DNA from: Corythucha ciliata
Taxonomy: Eukaryota > Arthropoda > Insecta > Hemiptera > Tingidae
Direction of reading: 5' to 3'
Length of the DNA stretch: 64,000 nt
Assembly: GCA_038030265.1 (NCBI GenBank)
Contig: CM075939.1
Span: 39,785,253 to 39,849,252, forward strand
Position numbers and translations under genes: made by a program
Shown: positions 47,192 through 58,856 of the stretch, piece by piece
Layout of the letters: each line of letters starts with the position of its first letter
Numbering within the stretch: position 1 is the first letter of the stretch
Notes under the pieces: model-generated
Told to the model about the DNA's origin: nothing
Seen by the model: the letters and a program-made list of their open reading frames with translations, nothing else
Databases searched by the model: none

Positions 47192-47470
47192 AATTTAAAG
47201 GTATGCCTTTTTCCCGGACAGGCATACGTTACCCTCTTCCGTTCGATTAACGGAAGAATTCCCTCCCCCCGCCCTTATAATCCGCGGAGGACCCCTCCTT
47301 GTGAGAGGGAGGGGCCCGGAGTGTCAACGGCTTTGGTATTTAGAAGACCCGAATTATTGGTGAAGGAATCAACCCCCTTGAAAAAATTAAAGCCCGAAAA
47401 AGTGAAGGCCCTTTTCCCTCCCCCCTCCTAGTCGATTTCAAGGGTTGAAACAAAAGAGATGTTTTTTTTT

Positions 47471-50400
47471 TTAGATGTGATAGTGGGCCACGAGATTTTT
47501 GTAAACTTCAGGGTCGAGGTAACGTGACGTAAAGGTCGTCCATTCGTTTTCACCGACTTGATTTTTGAAGCCTTGAAGGATTTTTGAGATGGCTTCGCGG
47601 AGATCCGCAGGGATGGGCTCGTGTGAGTAGACGAGGGACGCGGCCGCGTGGCAGAAATCGTTAAAATCTCTGGAAATCCCGTTCGGGTTGTTCAAAATGA
47701 TTTGGCACATACCGCGAAATGAACTCTCCTTCTCCTGTCTATCTCGAGTCGTTGAAATTGTGTGGCACCAGGTTTTGGCGAATTGATCGAGGTGAGGGGC
47801 AAGTTCCTGAGGGCAGACGAGACCCAGTCGGCACACGGTGACGGCGGCAATACCGAGAAGCATGCGCCAGTCGCACGTGAGGACGGTTAAAAGTTGTTGA
47901 ACGACGAGCGGAGTAAATGGTTGCATCTCTTCGGGCGTTAGTTTAACGCACATCTCACCGAGGGCCCATATGGCGTTGTTACAGACCGACGCGTACTGAG
48001 GATTGAAGTTTTGACACAGTACCGGTATGAGTTCATTGACGCCACCGCGAATACACGGGAAACACGCTCGAGAAATGTCACCCAAAAGGGTGAAACTGCT
48101 CTGTCTCAATTCGGGCGTCATATCGCGCATGCATCGGTACAGCAGTGGCATGAGATTCGAATTTGACACCAAATTACCGGATTGCTCACCGATCGACCCC
48201 ACTATTCCACCGATCAAATCCAACGCGCAAATAGCCACTTCTTTACTCGGCTCTTCGTAATATTCCGAGTCTGACGTGATCACCACTGACTGGTTCAAAG
48301 TGGCTTCGATAAGGTTCAACGCACGGTTGAACGTCATCGGAGCGTATGGCAAGAAACCGGGACCTAACGAAGTCGCGATACACGTCACGCACTCAAATAA
48401 CGGAAACAAGTCCTTGTCGTCGTCTTTTGTCGCATTCCACCTCTCAATCACCTGAGGCATCAACACTTCCGTGTACTCAGGCTTACACAAATGATGGCCG
48501 ATATGTCGGGCGAGAGTTCCCACAGCGTCGTACAGGATAGCCAAATTCTTCCTCTGATACGTTCGAAAAGCCCTCAAAAATGTTTCGATGATGGAATTTA
48601 AATATGGCACCAACTTAACACCAGCCTCTTCCTCTAATTTAGCCAAAGCCGTGCACGCACTTTGTTGAACTTTCTTGTTCAAATCCAACATTCTATCCAA
48701 AAGGCCCGTGAGTGCTGGTTTCAGATAACTATCCGTAGGGTCCGACAGAATCCATCGAAAGTACCGCGAGAGAGTCCAGCACGTTATCACCTGAAAATTA
48801 ATCTTTTAGTTCTGTTCTGTCCTCCCCAAAAACAATAAATCGCTCTTACTCTTATTAACGAACGTTCACTGGCCATCGATGTTACAAGAAAAGGAATTAA
48901 TTCCCCTAAATGTTGAACCATTCCCGAGAAACATCCTTCTGCGATGGCTCCCAATGCGAGAATACCCGACTCTTTGATCACCCAATCGGAATGGAATAAG
49001 GTTTCTTTTAAAATTGGCAAAATAACCGGAAGGAGGTCATTTTTAAAAATAGTCGACAGAATGTCCAAGGCCGCCGCTGAGCTCTTCCTTAAATTCCAAT
49101 TGTCCAAGAGTTGTTCGTCATCATAGTCATCATCATCATCTGAATCATCCTCATCAGGGTTGTTTGTGAATCGATTATGACTTCGGTGAAACCTATGAAA
49201 CAATCAATTTTTTTTTTAACAAAATACTTACAGAGAATAAAGGAGGAACCTCCGCGACGTATTATTACCGAGGCCTAATATCCTGATCCGAATCAGGAAC
49301 CATGGCATCCTCTTTATCCCCTTTCAAGACGACGATTTCCACGTCAGACAAATGCATGTTTTTCACCAGAATCGGAATCAGTCGGTGAACGTACGGCTTA
49401 AGAACGGCTCGACAAATATCGGAGGATTCGGCTAGACACTGCCAAAATTCGGACGCTTCTAACGCGACAGACTCATCGGGGTCGTCGCTTCGCATTAATA
49501 TGTACTCGATGATGCTATTCATGTGAGGAACGAGAAGTTCGATTTTGACTTCTAGGAGAAGGGTTAAGGAACGGCAGACTTGTTTGCAGACATCCTACGG
49601 AAATAGCGTACAGTTGTAATTTTTGGATGTCGGTGTGGAAGGGGGGGGGGCAATATAATAAAAACCTTTTCTTTGTCGTTGGCAAGAGCAAAAAGTCCTT
49701 CCATGAAAGCGTCAATGTGCTGTAAAAAGACTCGACTCTGATTCAATATGAAGTGATTCATACAGACGACGGCGTGACAACGAAGTTTAGGACTCGGGTG
49801 ACCGAAAAAGCTGATGATTTTCGGAATGAGAACGTTGAACGGTGTCGCATCAGAATTGCCCGAACTTAGCAACTCTTTAGAGTCTTCGCAGATTTTCTCT
49901 AGGGCGTTGAGAGCCCCCTCGCACGTGTTGTAATCGGGCGTACTGAGAGCGGCGCACAATTGACTCATAAGCTCTGGCCACCCTCCGACACCGCCTTTGA
50001 CGAATATCATACTGATGACTATGCCAACGGAGGCTCGAATGAGCTGCGACGGATTTGAAAGACTCTGGACGCATGACTGTTTCACGTATTCCAAGACCTG
50101 AATGAGTAAAGAAAACAAATAAAAAAAACATTATGGCTCATAGCGCAACAATGGACGTTCTGTAACTGGATTTGGCTCACTCAAAAAATCAATTTTGCGA
50201 ATATTTAGACCCAAATCTTGCAATTTCGCGATAATAAAGACCATAAAATTGAAATTTCGCAAAATGTTAGCTTTGAGTGCTGTAATTTAGGTGGCCAGGC
50301 TTTGGGCGCTGTCAGGGACGGTTAGCGCGGGTTCCGGTCACTAAAAAAACGAAACAGAAACTTACCATTTTGCGCACATAAAACCCAGAAACTAGAGATT

Positions 50401-53400
50401 TCGTGAATGTTCAGACCCAAAATTTGCAAATTCGCAGATGTGAACGCAGTTGTGATGATATTTCGTGAGCAGACTTTGGGCGCTACAATTTCGCGAAAAT
50501 AAAGACCAGAAAAAGTGATTTTGCGAATGATCATTTCGTGAATGTTCAGTCCCAAAATTTGCAAATTCGTAGATTATTTATTTATTGTAGCCATAAACAA
50601 CATTTCGAAATGTTGAGCTGATATGTGTTGTTATTTTGCGAGCAGACTTTGAGCGCTGTCGTGGCCGGCTTCCCCGGGTTCTACGGTCACAAAAATAAAA
50701 AGCCGAAACTTGCAATTTAGGGAAATTAAAGACCCGAAACGCGCTATTTCGCTGATATTTGGAACCGAAACTTGCAATTTGCAGATTTTCAATCATTTGC
50801 AGATTTTCACGTTGCATCAATTTCGCGGTGAGTTGGCTCCAATGTTGCAATTCAGCGGCTCTATAGCCACCATACAATTCGCTCATTGAATGACTTAGCA
50901 CAATTAGGGCCGGGTCAACAATATCCGTTTAAGCGCGTCGCCAATGGTTTAAACGATAGTGTGTTCAAAAAAACAAATTTTGATTAGCGTTTAAGCTCTT
51001 ATGCTCAGGTTAGAGCCAAACGGAACTTTAAACCCATGTGGTTGACCCGGGCCTAAGTCATTCATTGACACGTATAACTACGTAAACTTCATCTCACGTT
51101 TTATAGCCAAGCCAATCAATTTCTGGAGGCCTAAATTTGTAGTATTCTGCTGGAATGGTCAGTCCTAGGGTAAAGGGGGGGGGGCGAGAAGAAATCGTCA
51201 TTTTCCAAGCGCCTTTGCCTGTTTCATGGCAAAAATTGGCAGTGTCTCAACGAAAAATTGCCAACCCCGCCGAATTGGTTTTGAATAAGCCAACCCGGCG
51301 AAATTTTGGTTTTTAAATAAGACAGAGCCGTGAAATCACTCTTTAAAATGTGCCAACATCGCAAAATTGCTTTAAGAATTGGGCAACAGCGCGAAATTAC
51401 GTTTTTGCTGCTAAGCAGAAGCCACAAAATCGCTTTGCAGGGACAAAACTGTCCCACGAAACAGATTTTAATGCCCAATTCTGCGAAAAATGTTTTTTCC
51501 AAGACCCGCGAAAGTTTAGTTTTCTCAGGAAGCTTTTTGAATGGGTCAGAAGAACAATATTGGGTTTTTAGTGCGGCGAAACCCACAAAACGCGAGAGAG
51601 ATTCGCGAAATTGGGTTTGAATAGGCCAACCCTGCGCTATTTTGTTTTTGAAAAGAACCAAACCACTGAATTGCTCTTTTAAAATTTAACTAACGCCACG
51701 ACATTGCTTTTTGAATGGGTCATCCGCGCGAAATTTGGTTTTTAAGGGCAGAGAAACCCGCCATATTACTTTTTAACACGAGCCATAGCCCGGAGAAATT
51801 GGTTTTTGAGTCGGCCAACCCCGAGAAATTTTGTTTTTGAAGGGAATCAGATCCATGAAATTGCAAACAACATTTGTCCATTTGCCCGGAGCCAAATGGA
51901 CTCGAGCCAACGGCTCAGGGGCAACTGGCTCCGCCGTGAATGGGGGATGTAAGGCAACAGGGACAAAATTTGGTTAATGAATAGCCCGAAACCGCGAAAT
52001 GGGGTTCTAGGAGTGTCAAATCCGTGAAATACTTGTCCTTCGAAAGTGTCTTACCAGCGGAATTGCTTTTTTAAACGGGTCAACATCGCGAAATTTGATT
52101 TTTAGGGAGCCAATCCTGTGAAATTGGCTTTCACATCTTGCCCACATAAATTCACGTTTTTTAGTGAATTAAGCTGAACGATAAAGAAACAAAGCTCAGA
52201 CCACAGTTTTCATGCCTCTCGGCCCAATGTCCCACGCCACGTGGTGTCTCAAGAATCACGAATGCGGTCATGCCAAAAGACGGCATGAAGTGTAAGATGG
52301 AGTAGAGTCTAGGGAGCAGAGAGTAAGTTGGTTTATTTTGAGGGTGAAATCGCCAGTTTTGTCGTGAAAACTTCTGTTTTCTGGTAGCAGTTTCAGGGCC
52401 TCCGCACACGGGGCCACTTTGAAGCGCCACTGAGTTTTTTTGGATTTAAAAACACCAGTCTTGTGGAAAACCCACCAGTCTGAAGGTAAACGTTTCATTT
52501 TGAGGGGAACCTGTCAAATTTAGTTCATGGGTAAAATCACCAATATTGCCTTGCAATTTTTAGTTTTGATGTTACACGTCAGCATTAGCGTGAAATCTTT
52601 AATTGGAAAATTTCATCTCGAAAAAAGTGACTATTTTAGTCCAATGCTGAAGATTTCTCGCCAAAGCTGAAAAGTTAGTCAAAACTGAAGATTTTACCCC
52701 AAAACTGGTGGTTTTACAACGAAAAAGAAGTTTTTTAACCCGAAATTCAAGTTTCTAGCCTAAAACAATTATCAGAAAAATGAAGTTTTCACTACAAAAC
52801 TGCCGATTTCACCCTTGAAATGGATGTAGTGGTTTTAACTCAAAACTGGAAATTTCGTCAGAGTTTTCATGACAGTCGTCGGTTTCGGCGTAAAATCACC
52901 CGTTTTGGGGGAAAACGTCGGTTATGGTGTGAAATTTTCAGTGCTGGGGTAAAATATCCAGTTTTCGGGTTAAATCGTTAGTTAAGGGGTAACGTGAGTT
53001 TTTGGGATGAAATCGTTAGTTTTGGGGTTGAAAAACTACAGTTTTCAAGTAATATTGCCAGTTTTTGTTAGTGAAATCCTACGAAAAACACTTCCGGGTT
53101 TGGAGTAAAATCGTCAGTTTTAAATAAAATAACCAATTTTCTGGTTAAAAATAGACGGTTTTGTGGTGAAATATGTAGTTTCGTAGTAAAATACTCAATT
53201 ATGAGGAGCTTTGCCGTGAAATCGTCGGTTTTTGGTGAAATATCGTCTTATTTGGGATCAAATCGTCAATGCTATGTGGTAAAATCGTCAGTTTTAGCGT
53301 ACAATCCTGTTTTGGGGGAACCACTAAAGGCCCGTTTACACGAACAATTAAAATTACTGCAATTCGGCAATTACTTGACAATTCTTTTCTACAAAAATTG

Positions 53401-56400
53401 CAGCAACACGAAGCAATTTTTCCTCAGCGGGTAGTTGAGGCATTTTGCAATTCATTGCAGCAATTGTACTGCAGTGAATTGCTCAACTTCTGCTGAGCAA
53501 CAAAAATTGCTCAACTTCTACGTTTAGACTACCGTTAGGATGACCAGACGTCCTACTTTCCCCAGACATGTCCTACTTTTTAGAGCGTCCGGGGAAGTAC
53601 GGGCTCATTTTTCAGGTGTCCGGGGAGAGCTCAAAAGTGTCTTCTTTTTCGTCCTACTTTTCGGTCTCAATTATAACGTCTGATGGGTCTTACACTAAAC
53701 ATCTTTAAACGTAGCTGCGGGGCTTAGCCGCAACGTCCCCAGTCACCTTTTTTACCCCAGTCTAATTCAAACCAATCCCACGTGCTTGGCACTTTCAAAA
53801 ACCGAATTCGCTGTATGGATCCCAATCCCCAAATCCCAATTTCTTAGGGTTGGATCTTTAAAAACAAAATTTCATGGGTTTGGCTCCTTAAAAATCAATT
53901 TTTGTGGGTTTTCGCTCATTCAAAAACTAATTTTGGGGACTTGCTCCCACAAAACCGAATTTTGGTTAGTAATAAATAATTTTGACCCGGTTTGGTTAGT
54001 TAGAAAAACTAACTTGGGAAAAACAAACGAACAAAAAACAAAATTCGTAATTTAGGCTATTTCACACCCCAATAAGAATGTCGCTGGAGATTTCTGCTCT
54101 TTCATAACCAAATGTTTCAAATTTGGAATCAATTTCACGTTTTTTGGGAATTTCTTATTCCAATTTCTAGGATTTCCGCTTTTCGTGGGGTTTGCTCTAA
54201 CTGAAATCAGATTCGTGGGTAAATTAGCCAATTCAGGGAACTATAATTTGGCTCTTTCAATATCCAAATTCCCGGATTAGACTTTATCATTCAAAACCCA
54301 AATTCCATCATTTTGTCCCTTATACAAATCTCAAGTTTTGCGGATTTTCACTCATTCATAACCTAATTTCGCGAATTTGGCTCATTCAAACCGAGTCAAC
54401 AATAATTTTATAGTCTGTCCACTTGTTAGTAATGGACTCTCGAACGTGTTGTTTCATTTCGATAGTTCGATTTGTTCACACCCACCAAAACTATTTAAAG
54501 AAATCAACAACTGATCGACAACAAACCTTTACTTTACTTTACTTTACGGTTACGTAAAGTTACACAGTGATCATTTGTTCTAGCTGTTTGTTCGAAAATC
54601 ATTCCCGGTGCTTATTTTTTAGTAGAGGGGGTGAAGGGGAAGCTCATTTCACTAAATTCGGGGGCGGGCGAGAGTCCATCACCAAGTGGACAGACTATAA
54701 CATTAAACTGGTTTTTTAGGCGACCTACTGTTGCCCGTCACAAGCATCCTACTTTCGCCCTACTTTTTCGTGCCAGGCATCCTCGAAAACTACTTTTACA
54801 TCTGGTCACCCTAACTACCGTTGAAAATTGCTCCGTTTCTTCTTTTCCGAGAATTGTCATCCGGACCACCCGTCCCCTGGGGGCCCGGAGACAACAATTG
54901 CAGAAACCGTGCAATAATATTAGGGAGTTATTGCATAGCCGTCTGACGCTTAATGTTTACGGTTGCGTGACGTCACCATAAGCGTAGCCGTTTGAGTCGG
55001 TGGAAAAAATGTTATTAGGGAGTTATTGCATAACCGTCTGACGGTTAACGTTAACGGTTATGTGACGTCATGATAAGCGTAAAATTCAAATTTTGAGTTT
55101 AGGCGTTAATCACAAATGTTTAATACCAGTAAGAGGGTTTTATTAATTTATTTGAAGCAATTAAGTGCATCTATGCCCTACCATGTGTTCATATTTTAGC
55201 GCAAATATTATTTGCAATAACTCTTTTTCCACCGACTCAAACGGCTACGCTTATGGTGACGTCACATAACCGTAAACGTTAAGCGTCAGACGGCTATGCA
55301 ATAACTCCCTATTGCAAATAAAAGTTGCGCTAAAATATGAACACATGGTAGGGCATAGATGCACTTAATTGCTTCAAATAAATTAATAAAACACCTCCTC
55401 ATACTGGTCTTTAAACTATTATGATTAACCCTTGAACTCAAAATTTGAATTTTACGCTTATCACGACGTCACATAACCGTTAACGTTAACCGTCAGACGG
55501 TTATGCAATAACTCCCTATTGCAAATAATAGTTGCGCTAAAATGAACACATGGTAGGGCATAGATGCACTTAATTGCCAAATAAATTAATAAAACACCTC
55601 CTCATACTGGTCTTTAAACGTTTGAGATTATCGCTTAAACTCAAAATTTGAATTTTACGCTCATCATGACGTCACATAACCGTTAACGTTAACCGTCAGA
55701 CGGTTATGCAATAACTCCCTATTATCAAACCTCCGTGGAATTAAACAAATTGCAAGAAAAAGTAATCGCCGGGATTGAACAACAGTAAGCAATATCGGAC
55801 AATTCAATGCAATTATTGGTTCAAGAAAAGAGGGAGTTCTCGGGAGAGAAAAAATTGCACGAAACAAGGAGCTCATTGCTGGGCAATTTTTCGGCTATTG
55901 CTGCAATTCGCTTTCTTGTAATAATTTCCCTTAAAAAATCGCCCGTGTTAATGGGCCTTTAGTGAGGCAGAGCTGCGATAATGGTCTTGTAGTGTGCGCA
56001 ATTTGCCTTTCACCATCGCCACAATAAAAAAAAAAAATATGCAAAATTGTTGTATTAGTGAGCGAAATTCGAAGAATTGGTTCTGTTGCTGAGCGAGCCC
56101 CGCGAACGTTTTAAAGATTACAAATGTGGCAGTCCTGATGGATTTTAAATTTTTGATTGAATTTGTAGGTGTGCAACTGCCCCACGAAATCTGCGCTTTT
56201 GATTCTAGGGGAGGGCAACTGCCCACTCCTGTCCCCCGTTGGCTACGCCCATGGCTCCTCCTGTCTCACCTCCCTAGACTCTAGTGTTAGAGGGAAGGAA
56301 CTCAAAATAGATGAGGAGAACTCAACGCTTCAAGAGAACCTACAAACACGCGTTGGCGTCTGTGTAGGGCCAACCATTCAGTTTGGCTGCCCACCAAATT

Positions 56401-57816
56401 TTTGCCCTCTAAATCCTTTTCAGGTTGGGCCCTGTAGTCCCATAATTACAGGTTGGCCCTTTGGGCGCTCAGGTGTCACCTACATGCATCGGGCCCTTGG
56501 GAGGAGGCCCAAACATTCCATAATAAAACATACCATGTACATTATGACATATATATCCGGGCGAAGAGTCACTGCTATCAAGGAAACGCTATCTGGAGGC
56601 CTTCGGTCAGTCTTCGGCTAAAAAAAGTCTCTGAGGAAGGGAAAATGACTGGTCCTAGTCAATTATTTCTGTGGCAACAGCCACAGCTGTGACTCCGTCA
56701 ACTCCCAGAAAACTGTGGTTTTTTGTGATGTGGTCACTAGCCAACGGATCAATGTTCATGTCGAGCGGATGTATTATGCCACACGCAGCTTGCACAGTTG
56801 CCTTGATGGCCAACAATCCGAGTCTGTCTAAAACGCAGATCTGCAAGATTAACACCCCCAAATATGCAGATTAACACCTAAAATTCCGTAATTCAACGAA
56901 AACGGGACCTGCATACTTTTATGATTTTGCAGATCGGCACGCTACGGGGGGAAGTGCCAGTTGTGTTGACAAAGAGGGGTCAAAATTGAGGCAAATCTTC
57001 GTAAATGGTATGATTGGCTTTAGGATGCATTATGAAGCTGAACAATTAACGCAAAAAGGTCGATCTACAGCCTTTTATGAATCTGCAGATCTGCACGCTA
57101 CGGAGGGAAGTGCCAGTTGTACTGTCAAGGAAGGGTCAAAATTGAAGCAAATTTTCGTAAATGGTATGATTGGCTGTTGCATGCAATGTAAGTCGGAACG
57201 AATTAAGCAAAACTGATTGATCGAGTGAGTTGCTTATAATTATTGTCTCATCAAAATACGATCGGCAATGTTGTGCCTATTACTGGTCTACTGTAACTTT
57301 CTTTTTCAATGATAGTCCCGTTTTCGTTGAATTACGGAATTTCAGGTGTTAATCTGCAGATGCGAGGTGATAATCTAGCAGATCTGCGTTTTAGACAGCC
57401 CCCAACAATCCGCCCCCATCTGGGGACTGACCGTTCTCGTAACTCTCACTGCTCCAATACGGTAAATTGCTACTTGAAGTGATTCGTTGGAAAATGAGAG
57501 TTGCGAGGGTGCAACGTAGAAATTAACTGAGACATAGACAAAAAACACACAAATCTGAAATGCTTACCTCGGGTTTGATCCTGTAGAAATTAAGTTTCAC
57601 GTAATTTTTCAGAACGAGACCACTTAACGACCTGACGTTCTCATCCTCGCCCGCGGCTCTCGTCAAAACGTACACGTAATAATTGGCGATGTCCGGCGTT
57701 TCTGACAGCTCTTTGATCCGCTCGTGAACGAGTTTCTGCGAATTATTGCACGGCGACTGAGACAATTTAAGAAGGCTTACAACTTGTTCCAAGCCCTCTT
57801 TTTGCGGTTCCCACAT
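47471..57816 (-). CDS. TNPO1: Transportin-1 (karyopherin beta-2), five coding exons
   Basis: Coding exons on the minus strand: 57816-57568, 50097-49666, 49594-49269, 49192-48850 and 48790-47471. All introns are GT-AG, and together the exons encode 889 aa (human 890-898). The protein imports M9/PY-NLS cargoes such as hnRNPs and is released by RanGTP in the nucleus. The start MWEPQKEGLEQVVSLLK and SLSGLVLKNYVK match the family N-terminus. Twenty HEAT repeats are expected. RPRFHRSHNRF then PDEDDSDDDDDYDDEQ (residues about 334-362) is the acidic loop that RanGTP uses to expel cargo. ITCWTLSRY (about 452) and VCNNAIWALGEM keep tryptophans at the cargo-binding surface. The end reads LQGFKNQVGENEW then NLVAHYHI. 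No stop or frameshift interrupts it. Intron 1 (50098-57567) is repeat-filled. Divergence from vertebrate TNPO1 is higher than I would expect for this conserved family. Confidence 0.95.
50180..50880. repeat. Family C array in transportin intron 1
   Basis: Units of about 30 bp: CTTGCAATTTCGCG, AATTTGCAAATTCG, GATATTTAGACCC and AAATAAAGACC. Two longer sub-blocks (about 50280-50450 and 50620-50780) share GAGCAGACTTTGGGCGCT and a tail, so the array seems to have been duplicated as a larger unit. Confidence 0.6.
50903..51055. mobile_element. MITE (~153 bp) in transportin intron 1
   Basis: TTAGGGCCGGGTCAACAA at the left pairs with GTGGTTGACCCGGGCCTAA at the right. Inner GTTTAAGCG and CGTTTAAGC words add pairing. 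Confidence 0.68.
51225..52135 (+). repeat. Family A array in transportin intron 1
   Basis: About 25 units of 31-35 bp: GCCAACCCCGCGAAATT, TTTTGGTTTTTGAAT and variants. Unrelated sequence rich in CGGAGCCA and GGCTC words interrupts it near 51890-51950. Confidence 0.6.
52330..53320 (+). repeat. Short-period array, family E (~20 bp)
   Basis: About 45 diverged units of about 20 bp: AGTTTTGGGGTGAAATCGTC, with CAGTTTTCGGGTTAAATCG and GTTTTAAATAAAATAACC as variants. Confidence 0.65.
53785..54395 (-). repeat. Family A array (minus) inside the hAT-like insertion
   Basis: Reverse A units such as GGCTCCTTAAAAATCAATTT, GCTCATTCAAAAACTAATTT and TTTGGCTCATTCAAACC at about 30-33 bp. Here the array lies within an element bounded by hAT-like ends. 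Confidence 0.6.
54408..54700. mobile_element. Inverted-repeat element nested in the hAT-like insertion
   Basis: TTATAGTCTGTCCACTTGTT at the left pairs with ACCAAGTGGACAGACTATAA at the right. A TACTTTACTTTACTTTAC short tandem lies inside near 54529. Confidence 0.62.
54917..55723. repeat. Nested palindromes with TGACGTCA sites
   Basis: Five copies of one terminus (TTAGGGAGTTATTGCATA or its inverse) occur at about 54920, 55014, 55298, 55504 and 55708. Each is followed by CCGTCTGACG, AACGTTAACG or a variant, and then TGACGTCA. Two share a roughly 200-bp body with ACATGGTAGGGCATAGATGC. The arrangement reads as one MITE inserted into another of its own family, followed by a duplication of the right arm. 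TGACGTCA is perfect at 54968, 55063, 55257 and 55667, with one mismatch near 55464. Confidence 0.7.
56821..57401. mobile_element. MULE-like non-autonomous element with an 11-bp direct repeat
   Basis: Inverted ends share CTGTCTAAAACGCAGATCTGC-type sequence (20 or so bp), continuing as GTTGAATTACGG / CCGTAATTCAAC arms of about 90 bp with gaps. CCAACAATCCG flanks it (56810-56820 and 57402-57412). Long inverted repeats with a 9-11-bp duplication suggest the Mutator-like group. The interior has two tandem copies of about 130 bp. Confidence 0.72.
56927..57213 (+). repeat. Two-copy direct repeat inside the MULE-like element
   Basis: 56927-57057 and 57082-57213 share GCACGCTACGG, GGAAGTGCCAGTTGT, GGGTCAAAATTGA and CGTAAATGGTATGATTGGC in the same order. 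Confidence 0.7.
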
Positions 57817-58228
57817 TTTCGTTAATTTTTTCCGTCACTCGCGCACAAACCCCGTTTTACCTTTGATTAAAGAAAAAAATAAAGTTGTCACTTTCGCTCG
57901 CGATTTGGGTGCTTTCTGGGGGTACGCAGGACTCAAAGGGGTTCAATGTTGTTTTTTTTGAAAAGGAGGGAATTTTTGGGATTTCGGTTTCGTTTAGACT
58001 GAAATCACTTCACATATTGTTCACATATGGTAAAATGATGCAAAACAAGGCGGAAAATAGGAAATAAACGCTTTAGACAGACCTTAGCGGCACTCCTGTC
58101 CACGAGCACAGGTTAATTTCCTCCGAACTAGATAAGAGGGAGGGGTGGGGGGTTTATAGGTTGTTGAGGAATCGACAAATTTCTTAAAACAGACATGCGC
58201 TCAAACGAAAGCGCCCGGTATTTTGAAC
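57817..58228. other. Transportin 5' flank / L18 3' flank
   Basis: About 410 bp holds the presumed transportin promoter and 5' UTR and the end of the L18 transcript. No core promoter word could be assigned. Confidence 0.45.
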
Positions 58229-58234
58229 TTTATT
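58229..58234 (-). terminator. Polyadenylation signal for L18
   Basis: AATAAA on the minus strand, about 45 bp past the stop codon at 58277. Confidence 0.55.
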
Positions 58235-58276
58235 TTACCGACTAAATTAATAAATGACTTAAATAATGATATACAT

Positions 58277-58856
58277 TTATTCGATTTCCCACGGTTTTTC
58301 GGGTTTCTTGCAGTCAGACGGCCGTGGATGGATGTAGCGTGGAGGTTCGGCCAGCGTCAGCCCCTCTTGTTGTACTCGGTCGAGAAAAGCGGCGACGTTC
58401 GTTCCCTGTTGGGCTTCAATACCAGACCACATCTCTGAAACACCCGTTTCGAGGCACCGTTGTGTGAAAACTCGAGCCAAATTGACGTAGGCGGATCTAT
58501 CGTTGGCGCTGTACAAATGCCGTCGAATGGCCCATTCTTTCGTTGACGCGTGAACCGGCACGAGACCTGTGTGGTGTTTGACATAGGCCGTGACATGTCT
58601 CCCTGAGGATTTCAAAAGTTTCCGATGGTGTAATAAGCCAAATTGACAGTTCCAAAGGGTTTGTTTTACCGGTTTCTTCAAGGAATAGCCTGTGCCAATA
58701 GGAGCGACCTGGTTTGTCCAAGTGCCATCCGTCCGGTTTGTACCCAATCGTCAGCTTCTCAAGATTTCTAGGGTTCCTGTTGAGGACAGTATCGCCGATT
58801 TGTTGAACACTACGCTGGGGAAATTTAAGTTTTTGACCTAAAACTCTGTTCATCAT
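58277..58856 (-). CDS. MRPL18: Mitochondrial ribosomal protein L18 (uL18m), two exons
   Basis: Exons 58856-58670 and 58602-58277 join across a 67-bp GT-AG intron (58603-58669) to give 170 aa; human MRPL18 is 180 aa. The joined frame runs NRNPRNLEKLTIGYKPDGW, then SYWHRLFLEETGRHVTAYV, then VHASTKEWAIRRHLYS and VFTQRCLETGVSEM, following the human order closely. The product is a large-subunit protein of the mitochondrial ribosome, in the central protuberance. The intron position is inferred from the frame change and from agreement with family spacing. It lies upstream of, and in the same orientation as, transportin. The start at 58856 gives a basic N-terminus suited to mitochondrial import. A second Met follows immediately at codon 2. 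Confidence 0.93.

Larger units (their letters stand above)
53537..54814. mobile_element. hAT-like insertion (AGGRTGACCAGAYGT ends)
   Basis: The left end AGGATGACCAGACGTCCTAC and the right end ACATCTGGTCACCCT are inverted, 13 of 15 matching. CTACCGTT flanks both sides (53529-53536 and 54815-54822), an 8-bp target duplication. The interior includes a reverse family A block (about 53780-54390) and a smaller inverted-repeat element (54408-54700). Confidence 0.78.
53323..55962. mobile_element. MITE split by nested insertions
   Basis: CTAAAGGCCCGTTTACACGA (53323) and CCCGTGTTAATGGGCCTTTAG (to 55962) are inverted ends. Inner CAATTCGGCAATTA / GCAATTCGC and GTTGCTCAAC words belong to the same original element. 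A hAT-like insertion (53537-54814) and a block of palindromes (54917-55723) have expanded an element that was probably a few hundred bp. Confidence 0.62.
50098..57567 (-). other. Transportin intron 1, 7470 bp, repeat-filled
   Basis: The donor is GAG|GTAAGC at 57567-57566 and the acceptor is ATTCAG|GTC ending at 50098. Exons on both sides are in phase 0 and join KPE to VLEYVKQ. The intron holds array C, array A, array E, several MITEs, a MULE-like element and nested insertions. Confidence 0.85.
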
